A DNA stretch of 64,000 nucleotides from Allorhizobium sonneratiae (GCF_023700755.1 NZ_JAMKOJ010000001.1:248001-312000), one strand, 5' to 3'. Positions 9,523 through 20,295 are shown, counted from the stretch's first letter. Notes: a model not told the origin generated them from the letters alone. Translations and numbers: made by a program.

Positions 9523-10257
9523 ATGTTTGAGCAGTATGAATATTATGAGAAAATCTCTGACCATATCGATAAGGTCATCGATTTTATAAATAGTATTCCG
9601 GAAAATAAAATTTACGATATAAATTATATCGAAAATTTCATTATTCATGAAATTGGATTGAATAATGAATATCTCGAGCAGCAGCCGCCGGAATTGGGAG
9701 ATTATTTCGGAAAAGGCCTGCATTTGTGGCAATATCCACGTCAGCTTGCGCGTTACATGGTCTGGTTGTCCTACAACGCGCAAAATATGACGTCGTATTG
9801 TGAGATTGGCTGCCGTTGGGGTGGTACATTTATCGTCGTGAACGAGTGGCTGAAAAAGATCGGAGCGCCGATTGAGTTTTCACTTGCAATCGATCCTGTG
9901 CCAGCGACACCTTTCATCAAGCGCTATATGGAAATCTCGGACACACCGGTTCATTACATCCAGAACCTGTCGACCTCACGGGACGTCATTGATTATCTCA
10001 CCTGTGCCAAGCCGTCGATGGTGTTCATTGATGGCGACCATTCCATGAATGGCGTCATGTTCGATCATCTGCTCGTCCGGAAGTTTGCCGATATCATCGT
10101 GCATCACGATGTTGCTTCGGATGCGTGTCCCGCAACGACGCTGTTCTGGAGTTATGTCAAACAAGCCGAGGATGGCTTCGAAGCAAGCGAGTTTACGCAG
10201 CAGTACGACTCTGTGCCCGGTAATTTCCTGGGTATTGGCGTGCTGAAAAGGCTTTAG
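9523..10257 (+). CDS. Class I SAM-dependent methyltransferase-like protein (cephalosporin hydroxylase/CmcI-like fold)
   Basis: A 244-residue soluble protein. Residues 93-103 (CEIGCRWGGTF) look like the glycine-rich SAM-binding motif I, and VFIDGDHSMNGVMFD (about 167-181) resembles the acidic/histidine motif of Methyltransf_24 and CmcI-like enzymes. The substrate is unknown. The first 60 codons are very AT-rich and isoleucine/tyrosine/asparagine-rich, unlike the neighbours, which suggests transfer. The ATG at 9523 follows CAGGGGACG; a GTG at 9460 would add 21 residues without a ribosome-binding site. It interrupts the usual ftsH-glmM pair on the opposite strand. Confidence 0.65.
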   Translation: MFEQYEYYEKISDHIDKVIDFINSIPENKIYDINYIENFIIHEIGLNNEYLEQQPPELGDYFGKGLHLWQYPRQLARYMVWLSYNAQNMTSYCEIGCRWGGTFIVVNEWLKKIGAPIEFSLAIDPVPATPFIKRYMEISDTPVHYIQNLSTSRDVIDYLTCAKPSMVFIDGDHSMNGVMFDHLLVRKFADIIVHHDVASDACPATTLFWSYVKQAEDGFEASEFTQQYDSVPGNFLGIGVLKRL

Positions 10258-10278
10258 CTCTTTGTGACAGAGCCGTGT

Positions 10279-10322
10279 CGCGAGAAAAGTGTGAAACGGT
10301 TTTCCGTCCGAAAATCTGTAAC
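10279..10322 (-). repeat. Partial type A palindromic element
   Basis: The complement contains GGACGGAAAACCGTTTCACAC and CTTTTCTCG, matching the body of the elements at 3681 and 47371. The palindromic arm is lost. Confidence 0.65.
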
Positions 10323-10443
10323 ATCATAAGTGAGAGCGGTGCAAACAGGAAAGGGGTATTCACTTTACCTCGGACCAAACTCTCACGCGCGTTACAGTGA
10401 TTCGCATTCTGTGCAACCGCTTGAGCAGGTTTAACAAAACATA

Positions 10444-10480
10444 AAGCCCTCGCCGGACTATGGCGAGGGCTTTTCGTTTT
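10444..10480. terminator. Terminator downstream of ftsH
   Basis: GCCCTCGCC and GGCGAGGGC form a 9-bp stem with a 7-base loop. T-rich tracts follow on both strands (TTTTCGTTTT on plus). It ends the minus-strand ftsH transcript and probably the plus-strand methyltransferase-like gene. Confidence 0.85.
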
Positions 10481-10495
10481 ACAGAATGCGTAAAA

Positions 10496-12427
10496 TCAAT
10501 GCGGCTGCGGCTCCATGCCCCCTTCGGCTTCACCAGCTTTCGGGGTGTCTTTCTTGCCGGTTGAGGGAACAGCAGAGCCACGATTGTTTTGGCTGTCGTC
10601 ACCACTGTCGCGGTTGGGCTTGTCCCCCTTGAGCAGCGCCCGGATTTCATCGCCGGACAGTGTTTCATATTCGAGCAGACCTTCGGCCAGCGTCACGAAG
10701 TCATCATGCCGGTCGGTGAGGATGCGACGTGCTTCGGTATAGGCTTCGTCGATCAGGCGCCGCACTTCATTGTCGATCTTCTGGGCGGTGGATTCCGAGA
10801 CATTGCGGGTCTGTGATACGGAATGGCCAAGGAAGACCTCCTGCTGGTTTTCGCCGTAAGCGACCTGACCGAGCACATCGGAAAAGCCCCATTGCGTCAC
10901 CATGGCCCGGGCAAGCTTGGTGGCCTGCTCGATATCGGATGAGGCGCCGGAGGTGATGTTTTCCTTGCCGAAGGTGATTTCTTCAGCGACGCGGCCGCCC
11001 ATCATGATGACAAGGCGCGAGACCATCCACTTGTAGCTCATGGAATAACGGTCGCCTTCCGGCAGCTGCATCACCATGCCGAGCGCACGACCGCGCGGAA
11101 TGATCGTTGCCTTGTGCAGCGGATCGGCCACCGGCACGTTGAGCGCGGTGATGGCGTGGCCAGCCTCGTGATAGGCCGTAAGCTTCTTTTCGGCCTCGGT
11201 CATGGCGGAGGAACGGCGTTCGGCCCCCATCATGATCTTGTCCTTGGCGTCTTCAAATTCCTGCATGGTGACGACGCGCTTGTTGCGCCGCGCCGCCATC
11301 AGGGCCGCCTCGTTGACGAGGTTCATCAGATCCGCGCCGGAAAAGCCCGGCGTACCGCGTGCCAGCGTCTTGAGATCGACATTGGGTGCCAGCGGCACAT
11401 TGCGGGCGTGAACCTTCAGAATTCGCTCACGTCCGACGATGTCCGGGTTCGGCACCACGACCTGACGGTCGAAACGGCCGGGACGCAGCAAAGCGGGGTC
11501 GAGAACGTCGGGACGGTTGGTGGCGGCAATCAGAATGATGCCTTCATTGGCCTCGAAACCGTCCATCTCGACCAGCAGCTGGTTGAGCGTCTGTTCGCGC
11601 TCGTCATTGCCGCCACCCAAGCCTGCGCCGCGATGACGGCCAACAGCATCGATTTCGTCGATGAAGATGATGCAGGGAGCATTTTTCTTCGCCTGCTCGA
11701 ACATGTCGCGCACACGGCTTGCACCGACGCCGACAAACATTTCGACGAAATCCGAACCGGAAATGGTGAAGAAGGGCACATTGGCTTCGCCGGCCACAGA
11801 GCGGGCGAGCAAGGTCTTACCCGTGCCGGGCGGACCGACGAGCAGCACGCCGCGCGGTATCTTGCCACCCAGGCGCTGGAACTTCTGCGGATCACGCAGG
11901 AATTCGACGATTTCCTCAAGGTCCTGCTTGGCTTCGTCAACGCCGGCAACATCATCAAATGTGACGCGGCCATGCGCCTCGGTCAGAAGCTTGGCCTTGG
12001 ATTTGCCAAAGCCCATGGCGCCGCGCGAACCGCCCTGCATCTGTCGCATGAAAAACAGCCAGACGCCAAGGATCAGCAGCATTGGCAAAAGCGTGCCGAG
12101 ATAGCTTAGGAAACCGGATGAGCCGTCGCTTTCGGGGCGCGCGACGATCATCACATTCTTGCTTTGCAGCTTGTTGAGCAATTGGTCGTCGATAACCGGC
12201 GCATAGGTCTGGAAGGCAGCACCGCTTTCGCCATAGCTGCCGACAATGCGGTTGCCGGTGACGGTAACGTCCCGCACACGGCCCGAATCCACTTCGCGGA
12301 CAAACTGCGAATAGGGAATCTCGCGCGAGCTTGTCTGCGAGGGGGACGTCTGGAACATGCTGAACAAAGCCACCAGCAGCAAAGCGATGATCGCCCAGAG
12401 CGCCAGATTTCGTAAATTTGGGTTCAT
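10496..12427 (-). CDS. ftsH: ATP-dependent zinc metalloprotease FtsH
   Basis: Inner-membrane AAA+ protease that degrades misfolded membrane proteins and regulatory substrates. The 643-residue protein has transmembrane segments at about 7-25 and 107-127 with a periplasmic domain between, Walker A GPPGTGKT at 198-205, Walker B IIFIDEID near 253-260, and the zinc site HEAGH at 420-424. The C-terminus is hydrophilic and Gly/Asp/Pro-rich. The ATG at 12427 follows GGGGAG and gives the canonical [11 protein letters not shown]; the longer frame to 12508 is rejected. tilS lies 94 bases upstream in the same direction, the usual rhizobial arrangement. Confidence 0.97.
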   Translation of the reverse strand: MNPNLRNLALWAIIALLLVALFSMFQTSPSQTSSREIPYSQFVREVDSGRVRDVTVTGNRIVGSYGESGAAFQTYAPVIDDQLLNKLQSKNVMIVARPESDGSSGFLSYLGTLLPMLLILGVWLFFMRQMQGGSRGAMGFGKSKAKLLTEAHGRVTFDDVAGVDEAKQDLEEIVEFLRDPQKFQRLGGKIPRGVLLVGPPGTGKTLLARSVAGEANVPFFTISGSDFVEMFVGVGASRVRDMFEQAKKNAPCIIFIDEIDAVGRHRGAGLGGGNDEREQTLNQLLVEMDGFEANEGIILIAATNRPDVLDPALLRPGRFDRQVVVPNPDIVGRERILKVHARNVPLAPNVDLKTLARGTPGFSGADLMNLVNEAALMAARRNKRVVTMQEFEDAKDKIMMGAERRSSAMTEAEKKLTAYHEAGHAITALNVPVADPLHKATIIPRGRALGMVMQLPEGDRYSMSYKWMVSRLVIMMGGRVAEEITFGKENITSGASSDIEQATKLARAMVTQWGFSDVLGQVAYGENQQEVFLGHSVSQTRNVSESTAQKIDNEVRRLIDEAYTEARRILTDRHDDFVTLAEGLLEYETLSGDEIRALLKGDKPNRDSGDDSQNNRGSAVPSTGKKDTPKAGEAEGGMEPQPH

Positions 12428-12521
12428 TGAACTCCCCGGAATATGCCCGGCGCGACTGCGCGCCGTAATGTCAGAGTATAACATAGGTTTGTCTGAACGC
12501 CTTGCCAAGGCAAAGCACGCA

Positions 12522-13862
12522 TCATGGCTTTTTTTCCGTTGAATCTCCGGTGAAACAACCGGGTTTCAGGGGAGGGGCGGCAAAAAGATCGCAAAAAGCC
12601 ATGGCAAGCTGCCTTTCAAAGCCTGGCAGAAAGTCATGATAGGGCGCAATTATCGGTTTTATTTCAAGAGTTGCGGTTGGCATGTGCGGATGAATATGAG
12701 GCTGCGTCCGCAGAGCCCGCTCCAGAAGCGAAGGTTCGTCCCCCTTTCTTGCCGCAGGACGGGTTTCTGCCGCGGCGCCAACAGTGACCGCTTTCTCCGA
12801 TCGATTGGTGATTTCAAACCGTCCGTCCCAAAGGATCGTGCTGCCGGGATCAAGCTCAAGCCGTGGAAGATTGCGATCCTCGCGCAAAAGCAGCAGGCCG
12901 TCGCGATGCCGGTGCGCCAGGCAGCGCCCAACGGTCAACCGTGCGCCGGGGGCGGCTTTAAAGAGAGACAGCAGCGCCGTCATCTGCTCCCGGCCCGGGC
13001 CGTGCGGACGTCCGCCAAGGCAGGCGGTAAGCCTGCTGATGGCGTGGATATGTGCCGGCGCCGTGTCCTGATCAAGGCTGTCACAGCCCATGCCCGGATG
13101 AAGAAGGATCAGACCGGGTGCGATGGGCCTGATATGGTTGCGGATCAGTTCGGCTGCGATCTGGGACAGGCGGTGTCGTGCCTGCCCATCCGCCGTGGCC
13201 GGTTCGACCCCGGTAAGTCTGAGCTGTGCCCGCTCATAAGCCGGATTGCTGTTGCTGGGGTCATCGACCCAGCCGTAATTCCTGCTGCTCAGATAGGTTC
13301 GGATTGTATCGCGGCGCAGTGTCAGAAACGGGCGGTAGATCCAGACACGGTTGCGGTAGAGCACTGCATCGGCCATGCCGGACAGGCCGGGGGCTGTGGG
13401 ATTGGATTGGCGGCGGCGTCGCATTTCGATGGTTTCGGCCTGATCGTCGGCGGTGTGGCCGGTGACGATGGCATCGGCTCCAGCGGCAGCAGCAGCTTCG
13501 CTCAACAGCCGATAGCGAGCGGCGCGGGCGGCGGCGGAAACACCGGTTTGTGGTTTGGCGCCTTCCCAGACCATGATGGAATGGTCGATGCCAAGTGAGC
13601 GGCACAGGTCTGCCGCCTGGCGGGCTTCTTGTGCGGAGGCGGCTCTCAGCCCATGATCCACCGTGGCTGCTGCGAGACTGACAGGAAAGGGCAGGGCAGA
13701 CGCGGCCTTCACGGCATTGTGCAGGCCGATCAGCAGACCGGTGGAATCGCTGCCACCGGACAGGGCCACAAGAAGGCGAAGTGGCCGAACGGCCTTTTGC
13801 AGAAAATCCGCCAGCGCAATCTCAACGGTCGGACAGCAACTGGCATCGCGCGCATCCGTCAT
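12522..13862 (-). CDS. tilS: tRNA(Ile)-lysidine synthase
   Basis: Converts C34 of tRNA-Ile(CAU) to lysidine, changing its codon from AUG to AUA; essential in most bacteria. The 446-residue protein has the PP-loop motif SGGSDS at 35-40, the following TVDHGLR, and the family segments [13 protein letters not shown] and PFL..RR. The C-terminal domain is divergent, as is common. It lies 38 bases after cpoB and before ftsH. No strong ribosome-binding site precedes the ATG at 13862, so the start carries some doubt. Confidence 0.93.
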   Translation of the reverse strand: MTDARDASCCPTVEIALADFLQKAVRPLRLLVALSGGSDSTGLLIGLHNAVKAASALPFPVSLAAATVDHGLRAASAQEARQAADLCRSLGIDHSIMVWEGAKPQTGVSAAARAARYRLLSEAAAAAGADAIVTGHTADDQAETIEMRRRRQSNPTAPGLSGMADAVLYRNRVWIYRPFLTLRRDTIRTYLSSRNYGWVDDPSNSNPAYERAQLRLTGVEPATADGQARHRLSQIAAELIRNHIRPIAPGLILLHPGMGCDSLDQDTAPAHIHAISRLTACLGGRPHGPGREQMTALLSLFKAAPGARLTVGRCLAHRHRDGLLLLREDRNLPRLELDPGSTILWDGRFEITNRSEKAVTVGAAAETRPAARKGDEPSLLERALRTQPHIHPHMPTATLEIKPIIAPYHDFLPGFERQLAMAFCDLFAAPPLKPGCFTGDSTEKKP

Positions 13863-13900
13863 GACGTTTAAGGCAGCGTGGGTGTCGACGGCCGCATGGA

Positions 13901-14857
13901 TCAGCAGGCCAGACGCTTCTGTTCGCTGGACGCCTTGTTCAAAATGGCCTTGGAGGCATTGGGATAGCGCCGTGGCACTTCACGCAGCGTGGCGCAGGCC
14001 GTATCCTTGTTGTCGAGGGCGGCAAGAGACATGCCGAGTTTCAACAGCATATCCGGGGCCTTGGCCGATTTGCCGTAATCCTGATAGGATTTCAGGAAGG
14101 TTTCAGCGGCATCGCGATAGCGGTTTTGCGAATATTGTGCTTCTCCGAGCCAAAAATGAGCGTCGGCGGCACGGGCGCTTTTCGGAAAGCGGCTGATATA
14201 ATCCTTGAACTCAGCCTCGGCGGATTTGTAGTCGCCGGCCAGAACATGGTTGTAGGCGGTCTGATAGAGGTCTTTTTCACTTCCGCCAGTTGAAGCCTGG
14301 GCTGATGTGGCATTCGGTCCGCTGGCATTGTCGCCAAGGCTGCCGTCGATCACGGCGCCGACGGCATCGCCATTCTTGTTGACGTCGAGCGAACCGAGTG
14401 TGGTTTCACCCGGCGCGGTGTTGTCGCGCCGGGACGAGCTGGTGTCACCGCTTACCGGAGCGGAACCGGACTGGTTGGCTTGTGGCGCTGAGGCGACGTC
14501 CGGGCTGGCCGGTCCGCCTGCGTCACTTCTTTTTTTTTCCAGCTGCTGGAATCGGAACTCGTTGTCTTCCTGGGTTTTGCGCATCTGTTCCTGCATCTGC
14601 AGCAACTGATAGCTCATATCCTCGATGCGGCCATTGAGCTGACGCACCTGATCCTGCAATTGCTGGATCTGAACGAGTTCGTTCGACACCGTGTTGTCGA
14701 TCTGCTGCTGGACCTGAACGACTGGCGCGCCACCCACCGGCTCGGGCGGCGTCAGCGGTTGCTGGCCAAACAGCGAAAACGCATAGGCGCTGGTGCTTGC
14801 TTCAGGGACGCAGAGGGCGCTCATTGCCACCAACGAGGCCACGAGAAGTCTCTTCAT
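13901..14857 (-). CDS. cpoB: Tol-Pal system protein CpoB (YbgF)
   Basis: Periplasmic protein that couples outer-membrane constriction by Tol-Pal with peptidoglycan synthesis at division. The 318-residue precursor has a signal peptide (about 1-27, ending AYA), a coiled-coil rich in Gln/Glu near 50-105 (trimerisation), a low-complexity Ser/Gly/Ala linker, and C-terminal TPR-like repeats (LYQTAYNHVLAGDYKSAEAEF, SYQDYGKSAKAPDMLLKLG). The ATG at 14857 follows AGGAAGGAC; the longer frame to 15010 has no signal-peptide logic. Last of the tol-pal set. Confidence 0.92.
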   Translation of the reverse strand: MKRLLVASLVAMSALCVPEASTSAYAFSLFGQQPLTPPEPVGGAPVVQVQQQIDNTVSNELVQIQQLQDQVRQLNGRIEDMSYQLLQMQEQMRKTQEDNEFRFQQLEKKRSDAGGPASPDVASAPQANQSGSAPVSGDTSSSRRDNTAPGETTLGSLDVNKNGDAVGAVIDGSLGDNASGPNATSAQASTGGSEKDLYQTAYNHVLAGDYKSAEAEFKDYISRFPKSARAADAHFWLGEAQYSQNRYRDAAETFLKSYQDYGKSAKAPDMLLKLGMSLAALDNKDTACATLREVPRRYPNASKAILNKASSEQKRLAC

Positions 14858-15058
14858 ATCGTCCTTCCTGTTTCTTTCGATCCTTGGCCGAGGACTGAAC
14901 CTGTCCCTGAATAGGAGGGAAAGGAATACGGTCCGGCTTGGCCGCAGCATTTTCCACTTGCACAAAAAATGCAAGCAAGGGACTGCGAGGAACGTCATGT
15001 CATGTGACAAGGGCGGCCATTGGACCGCCCTTGTCTTGCTGATTTCACGCAGAATTTA

Positions 15059-15586
15059 TTACTTGGCCCCACCGAGAACGGTGACTGCGCGGCGGTTCTG
15101 CGACCAGCAGGACTCGTCGTCGCACGTGGCAACCGGGCGTTCCTTGCCGTAGGAGATGGTCTTGATCCGGCTGGCCGGGATGCCGCGCGAGGCGAGATAG
15201 GCCTTGACGGCGGCGGCACGGCGGGCGCCGATGGCAAGGTTGTATTCGCGCGTGCCGCGTTCGTCGGCATGGCCTTCGATGGTGATCGGATACTGCGAGT
15301 AACGCTGCAGCCACTGGGCCTGACGGTCAAGCGTCTGCTGGGCATCGGCGCGCAGCGTGTTGCTGTTGGTGTCGAAGAACACACGGTCGCCGACATTGAC
15401 GGTGAAGTCCTGCTGCGAGCCGGGCGTGGCAGCGCCAGCGCCAAGGCCGAGTTCGGCGGCATTGTTCGGCAGACCCTTCTTCGAAGCGCAGCCGGCGAGC
15501 GCCAGCGTCATGGTCAGCGCGATCAGTGCCGGATGGGTGGCAAGCTTGTGCATACGGCTCATCGCCGGGGTAAAAGTGCGGCTCAT
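15059..15586 (-). CDS. pal: Peptidoglycan-associated lipoprotein Pal
   Basis: Outer-membrane lipoprotein that binds peptidoglycan and TolB. The 175-residue precursor has a lipobox LALAGC with the modified Cys at 33 and an OmpA-like domain with GDRVFFDTNS, GHADERGTREYNLAIGARRA and SYGKERPVA. The ATG at 15586 follows AAGGAGACC; a start at 15613 has no such site. Here 263 bases separate it from tolB, so pal may have its own promoter. Confidence 0.95.
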   Translation of the reverse strand: MSRTFTPAMSRMHKLATHPALIALTMTLALAGCASKKGLPNNAAELGLGAGAATPGSQQDFTVNVGDRVFFDTNSNTLRADAQQTLDRQAQWLQRYSQYPITIEGHADERGTREYNLAIGARRAAAVKAYLASRGIPASRIKTISYGKERPVATCDDESCWSQNRRAVTVLGGAK

Positions 15587-15680
15587 CGCCGGTCTCCTTG
15601 CAGTGTCAATCATGGCAGTTGTTCAAGTCGCATGTCTTTATGGTTGCCGGACTTTAATCAGATCTGGTTAATCATCGTCA

Positions 15681-15702
15681 AACAGTTATGGTTAATGATA
15701 AC
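15681..15702. promoter_or_regulatory. Inverted repeat between tolB and pal
   Basis: CAGTTAT and ATAACTG flank an 8-base spacer in an AT-rich stretch, about 100 bases upstream of pal. It could be an operator or part of a pal promoter. The rest of 15587-15849 shows nothing else clear. Confidence 0.35.
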
Positions 15703-15849
15703 TGAAGATTTCCGTCAAAGTCATATCCCCGGCTGGTGAAATCTGTCGGTGCTCTATCGCACCAGACAGATCCTCGTATTTTCTGTTTCGTCGGGAAACG
15801 GTTTCGTAATCCCTCGAAAACTCTTGGTAGCGGGCGTCCGGCAAAACTT

Positions 15850-17157
15850 CTATTCAAGAAGCGGTGACCAGGCAGGGTCCGATGCGAAGGCAGGCGTCTT
15901 CACCGTCAGTTCATTATAGCCGGTGAGGTCGATGGAATGCAAATAGGGTCCCGGAGCGCCGGCAGGCTCGCTGAAATACATCAGCACACGGCCATTCGGT
16001 GCCCAGGTCGGGCCTTCATTGTGGAAGCCGGTGGTCAAAAGCCGCTCGCCGGAGCCATCGGGTTTCATCACGCCGATGGAGAATTTGCCACCCGACAGTT
16101 TGGTAAAGGCGATGAGATCGCCGCGCGGCGACCAGACCGGAGTGGAATAGGCCCCTTGACCGAAGGAAATACGGTGCTGGTTGGAGCCGTCGGCATTCAT
16201 CACATAGATTTCCTGCTGACCGCCGCGGTCACTTTCAAAGGTGATCTGGCGACCGTCCGGCGAGTAGGAGGGCGATGTGTCGATGGCGTTGGTGCTGGTG
16301 AGCCGCGTGGTCGTGCGCGAGCGCAGGTCCATGGTGTAGATATTGGCGTTACCGTTTTCCGACAGGCTCATGATCACCCGCTGGCCGTCCGGCGAAAAGC
16401 GCGGTGCAAAGGTCATGCCGGGGAAATTGCCGACCACTTCGCGCTGCCCGGTTTCGAGCTGCAGCAGATAGACGCGCGGCTGCCCACCCTCATAGGACAT
16501 ATAGGTGATTTCCTGCCGGTTCGGCGAAAAGCGCGGCGTCATCACGATGCTGGCATTGTTGGTCAGCATTCGCACATTGGCGCCGTCCTGGTCCATGATG
16601 GCAAGCTGGCGCTGACGGTTGTTTTTCGGACCGGTTTCGGAAACGAAGACGATACGGGTGTCGAAATAGCCCTTTTCGCCGGTGATGCGCTCATAAATCG
16701 CATCGGCGATGATATGAGCAACGCGGCGCCAGTTTTCCGGCTGGGTATAGAATTGCTGGCCCGCCATCTGCTGACCGGCATAGGTATCCCAGAGGCGGAA
16801 TTCGGCGCGCAGACGCCCGTCGCCTTCTTGGGTGATCTTTCCAACCACCAGCGCCTGGGCGTTGAGCACCGTCCAGTTCTGCATGTTGGGGGCGGCATCC
16901 GGATTGACGTTCTTTTCGATAAAGGCTGAATGGCTGATCGGCGCAAACAGGCCTGACCGCTTCAAATCGGCTTCCACCACAGAGGAAATCTGCGCACCGA
17001 TGCCATTGGTCGAGGCGAAATCGGTGATCGCGATCGGCATCGGGTTAACGTTGCCCTTGCTGATATTGATCTGCACAAGAGCCATGGCCGGGCTTGAAAA
17101 TGCACACGCCGCTGCGGCAAGCACAAAGAGGAAGCGCAAGAGGGGAGGGATTTTCAT
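15850..17157 (-). CDS. tolB: Tol-Pal system beta-propeller protein TolB
   Basis: Periplasmic protein linking TolA to Pal. The 435-residue precursor has a signal peptide (about 1-26, ending AMA), an N-terminal domain starting [18 protein letters not shown], and a six-bladed propeller with repeated FSPDGQ/YSPDGR/WSPRGD motifs in the second half. The ATG at 17157 is chosen for the signal peptide; the frame extends to 17289 without plausible coding. It lies between tolA and pal. Confidence 0.95.
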   Translation of the reverse strand: MKIPPLLRFLFVLAAAACAFSSPAMALVQINISKGNVNPMPIAITDFASTNGIGAQISSVVEADLKRSGLFAPISHSAFIEKNVNPDAAPNMQNWTVLNAQALVVGKITQEGDGRLRAEFRLWDTYAGQQMAGQQFYTQPENWRRVAHIIADAIYERITGEKGYFDTRIVFVSETGPKNNRQRQLAIMDQDGANVRMLTNNASIVMTPRFSPNRQEITYMSYEGGQPRVYLLQLETGQREVVGNFPGMTFAPRFSPDGQRVIMSLSENGNANIYTMDLRSRTTTRLTSTNAIDTSPSYSPDGRQITFESDRGGQQEIYVMNADGSNQHRISFGQGAYSTPVWSPRGDLIAFTKLSGGKFSIGVMKPDGSGERLLTTGFHNEGPTWAPNGRVLMYFSEPAGAPGPYLHSIDLTGYNELTVKTPAFASDPAWSPLLE

Positions 17158-17272
17158 AAGGGCAAGCCTTTCTTGAAACCTGGTCCGGGAAGAGCGCCGG
17201 GCTCCGTTCCCTTCGGATTTAAACGATCGATTAGCCGTGGTGTTTCTGCGGCGGTTCATACCACAACCTCTG

Positions 17273-18436
17273 TTATTCCATGAATTCACTTGGGTCGAAG
17301 GTCACCTCGACCTCAGACCATGCGTCGTATTTATCCCGAGGTAGATTCTTGAATGGGGCGGATTTGAGGATAGCGCGCCGCGCACTGTCTTCCAGCATAG
17401 TTTTGGTGCTGCCGCTGATGCCATTGGCCGTGATGGTGGGCTCGCCGACCAGGTTGCCCGATTCATCCAGATGGAAGCGCGCCGTGATCGTCGCCCCCTG
17501 CTGCAGCTGGGTACCGGGAATGATGTACCAATTGTTCTGGATCTGGCCTCGCAGGGCGTCGATCTCGCTTTGTGACAGCGTCGAGCCCTGGGTGGTCTTC
17601 TTGCCGCCCAATGCCGCCTGATCGGTGGAACGTTTTGCCCCTCCGCCTGCGGCATCGGTCTTGTTCAAAAGAGCGGCAATCTCGTCGGCGTTGAAATCGC
17701 TTTCCTTCGAGGCTTTCGACTTGGCCATTTTCTGGTTGTGGTCGGCCTTCTTCACGTTCGGTGCCTTGGCCTCTTCGGTCTTCGGCTTTTCTTCCGGCTT
17801 CGGCTTGGGATCGGGTTTTTTGGTTTCTTCCGGCTTGGGCGGCGTCGGCCTTACCGCAGGCAGCGGTACGCTGGATGGCAGCGGGGTGTCATCCTGCTTG
17901 GGCGCATCCTGAGGCTTGTCCTCGGGTTTTGCCTCTGCCTTGGCATCCGGTTTGGCTGCTGGTGCAGGTGCGGGCTTCGGCTCGGTTGTGGGGATCGGCA
18001 CATCTTTCGGCACGGGAACGGTGTCTTTAGACGGGGCAATCGCCGTCTCTTCCTTGGCAATATCCTTGACGTCGTTGTTTTCGTTGTCCGGATTGGGCTT
18101 GACCTGATCGACCTTTTCCGGGGCTGCGGCAACATCGTCCTGCACCGGACGCTTGTTCGGCGTCGGTGGGGTTTTCAGATCCATCTGGTTGTCGCCGAGA
18201 TTTTCCGCATTGGGTACGGTGGCCGGTTTTTTAGTCGGCGTAGGGGCGGATTTTTCCCGCTTGGGTGCTTTTTTGTCACCCTGCTGAATCTGGGTCAATT
18301 CACTGATCGGGACGAGATCGACCGGCAAGGCCTCGACATCGGCCACCTGCATCGGAGCAGGGGCGCTCAATGTCAAAAGCGCCAGCGCCAGAACGACGCC
18401 GTGCAGGATGGCTGATGTGACGAGACTGCCTTTCAT
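17273..18436 (-). CDS. tolA: Cell envelope protein TolA
   Basis: Inner-membrane anchored periplasm-spanning protein energised by TolQR. The 387-residue protein has one N-terminal transmembrane segment (about 5-24), a long Pro/Lys/Glu/Ala-rich low-complexity domain (about 50-260), and a folded C-terminal domain with [11 protein letters not shown] and [16 protein letters not shown], as in TonB/TolA C domains. The alphaproteobacterial form is Pro-rich rather than the long helix of E. coli. It starts 9 bases after the tolR stop, so the two are co-transcribed. Confidence 0.9.
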   Translation of the reverse strand: MKGSLVTSAILHGVVLALALLTLSAPAPMQVADVEALPVDLVPISELTQIQQGDKKAPKREKSAPTPTKKPATVPNAENLGDNQMDLKTPPTPNKRPVQDDVAAAPEKVDQVKPNPDNENNDVKDIAKEETAIAPSKDTVPVPKDVPIPTTEPKPAPAPAAKPDAKAEAKPEDKPQDAPKQDDTPLPSSVPLPAVRPTPPKPEETKKPDPKPKPEEKPKTEEAKAPNVKKADHNQKMAKSKASKESDFNADEIAALLNKTDAAGGGAKRSTDQAALGGKKTTQGSTLSQSEIDALRGQIQNNWYIIPGTQLQQGATITARFHLDESGNLVGEPTITANGISGSTKTMLEDSARRAILKSAPFKNLPRDKYDAWSEVEVTFDPSEFME

Positions 18437-18445
18437 CGCGAAAGA

Positions 18446-18907
18446 TCACTTGTCCTGTTCTTGCTGGGTGACCAGGCCGATATTCTTGAAGCCGGCAGTG
18501 GAAATCTGCGCCATCACCTTCATCACAGTGCCATAGGCGGCGGTGGTGTCGCCGCGCACATAGATGCGCTCGTTATAGCCGGTCGTGGCGATGGCCTTCA
18601 GCTTGTCCACGACATCATTGACGTCGATCTTCTGGTCTTGAATATAAACGTCCCCTTCCTTGTTCACCGAAATGGTGATCGGCTGGGTGTCGGAATTCAT
18701 CGGGCTGGCCTTGGTTTGCGGCAGGTCGATCGGCACGCCGACCGTCAGCATCGGGGCTGCGACCATGAAGATGATCAACAGCACCAGCATGACGTCGACG
18801 AGCGGTGTAACGTTGATTTCGCTGACAAGGCCGCGCTTGCCGCCACGGCTGCGCCTGCCGCGCCGTCCGCCTCCGCCCGCTCCGCCTGCTCCTGCCGACA
18901 TGCCCAT
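18446..18907 (-). CDS. tolR: Proton-channel protein TolR (ExbD/TolR family)
   Basis: A 153-residue inner-membrane protein of the TolQR proton-driven motor. A basic Gly/Arg-rich N-terminus is followed by [22 protein letters not shown], a transmembrane helix at about 33-52 carrying the essential Asp38. A periplasmic domain follows with the [11 protein letters not shown] and [20 protein letters not shown] motifs. It lies between tolQ and tolA in the usual order, 190 bases after tolQ; that gap contains a repeat element. Confidence 0.93.
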   Translation of the reverse strand: MGMSAGAGGAGGGGRRGRRSRGGKRGLVSEINVTPLVDVMLVLLIIFMVAAPMLTVGVPIDLPQTKASPMNSDTQPITISVNKEGDVYIQDQKIDVNDVVDKLKAIATTGYNERIYVRGDTTAAYGTVMKVMAQISTAGFKNIGLVTQQEQDK

Positions 18908-18952
18908 GTTCGTTCACCCTTGGTCCCGGTTCTTCAGCCGCCTTAAGCCCGG

Positions 18953-19060
18953 CTCGCAGCTGACAGCGCCATGCCATCCATAAAAGGACAAATGACGCTG
19001 TAACACTTTAAATTTGCTGCATAATTCCGCAAATTTATCCCGATTTGAGGCATTGTGCAG
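18953..19060. repeat. Degenerate type D plus type C intergenic repeat between tolQ and tolR
   Basis: Contains GACAGCG, GACGCTGTAACAC, TGCTGCATAATTCCG and CCCGATTTGAGGCATTGTGCA. These match the composite element at 42434-42535 and part of the one at 47270-47319. It lies inside an operon, so it is transcribed with tolQ-tolR. Confidence 0.6.
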
Positions 19061-19097
19061 CGGGCTGGCCGACGCCAGCCTGTTTGCGAGGTCTACC

Positions 19098-19817
19098 TTA
19101 TTCTGCCGCCTGCCGCGATTGCAGCTTCTCGTCGATCTGGCGCGAGAGTATGGCGGAAAATTCATCGGCAAAGCCTTCCATGCGGGCGCCGAGCTTGCCT
19201 GCCTCGCCGGAAAATTTGTTGTAGGCGATAACGGCGGGAATGGCCGCGACCAGACCGATGGCGGTGGCCAGCAGGGCTTCGGCGATACCGGGGGCGACGA
19301 CGGCGAGGTTGGTCGATTTTGATCCGGCAATGGCCTGGAAGGAGGTCATGATACCGACAACGGTACCGAAGAGACCGATGAAAGGACCGGCAGAGCCGAT
19401 GGTCGCAAGCGAGCTCAGTCGGGCTTCCAGCTGTTCGCTTTCACGCGCCATGGTCACGTCCATCGCCCGGTCAATGCGCATCTGCAGGCCGATGGGAGAG
19501 CGCGCGCCGCGCTCGAAACTTTTCTTCCATTCGCGCATCGCGGCGACGAAAACGGCAGCAAGGCCGCTGTTTTGCCGCTCGGCCAGCGTGCGATAGAGTT
19601 CTTCCAGCGACTGCCCCGACCAGAAGACCTGTTCGAACTGGTCATACTGGCGGCGTGCGCTTCTGAAGCGGACGACCTTGTCGAAGACGATCGCCCAGGT
19701 CCATACTGATGCTCCGAGAAGCCCGAGCATGACCAGCTTGACGATAAAGCCTGCCTGCATGAACAACGACCACAGCGTTACATCCTGCGTCGCGGCTGCC
19801 AATCCTACATGTTCCAT
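19098..19817 (-). CDS. tolQ: Proton-channel protein TolQ (MotA/TolQ/ExbB family)
   Basis: A 239-residue inner-membrane protein with three transmembrane segments (about 22-43, 138-160, 172-195). The conserved family segment GSAGPFIGLFGTVVGIMTSFQAI and the third helix (ALLATAIGLVAAIPAVIAYN) are intact. With TolR it forms the proton channel that energises TolA. The long 5' region up to ybgC (478 bases) contains several stable hairpins. Confidence 0.95.
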   Translation of the reverse strand: MEHVGLAAATQDVTLWSLFMQAGFIVKLVMLGLLGASVWTWAIVFDKVVRFRSARRQYDQFEQVFWSGQSLEELYRTLAERQNSGLAAVFVAAMREWKKSFERGARSPIGLQMRIDRAMDVTMARESEQLEARLSSLATIGSAGPFIGLFGTVVGIMTSFQAIAGSKSTNLAVVAPGIAEALLATAIGLVAAIPAVIAYNKFSGEAGKLGARMEGFADEFSAILSRQIDEKLQSRQAAE

Positions 19818-20295
19818 CGCGTCGTTCCCGAAATCCCAAACACCCTGAGCCTATTCCTTTCGCTTGCCCGCCGGACAAACGAAAGGAATAGGCTTTGACA
19901 AAAGACCGTGATCATGTGTGTTTCCGCCTTTCGGCAGACATGATCGCGGTCACCAAGAAAAACAGCCCCGCTTTGCCGGCCGGGCCGGTTTTGCCCTTTC
20001 GGCACACCGAACAGACAAACGACCTCATGATCCCTTTGACGAAAGAAAGCGGCTTATCCCGCCATTTCCGCCCGCATGGCAAAAGCATCCATCGCTTTCA
20101 GCCTGTGCATAGGCCCTGTGACATGGTCCATGGCACGTTATAGTGTGTCATGGAATCCACGCCGCAAGCGGCGCAAACCATTCAGCAGCCCCAAACAACC
20201 CAATCCGCCTTTATGGCGTTAATTTTGGTCAAAGGAAGGCGTGCGGCGCACAATCATACCCGCTTCACTAAGACAATATTATAGTTAATAAAACC
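19818..20295. other. Hairpin-rich non-coding region between ybgC and tolQ
   Basis: No gene was found. Three inverted repeats are clear: a perfect 15-bp stem at 19848-19862/19880-19894 (AGCCTATTCCTTTCG); a 14-bp stem with one G-T pair at 19904-19917/19938-19951 (GACCGTGATCATGT); and GAAAGCG/CGCTTTC at 20045-20051/20093-20099. The rest is unremarkable, AT-rich near 20270-20290. Confidence 0.6.
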
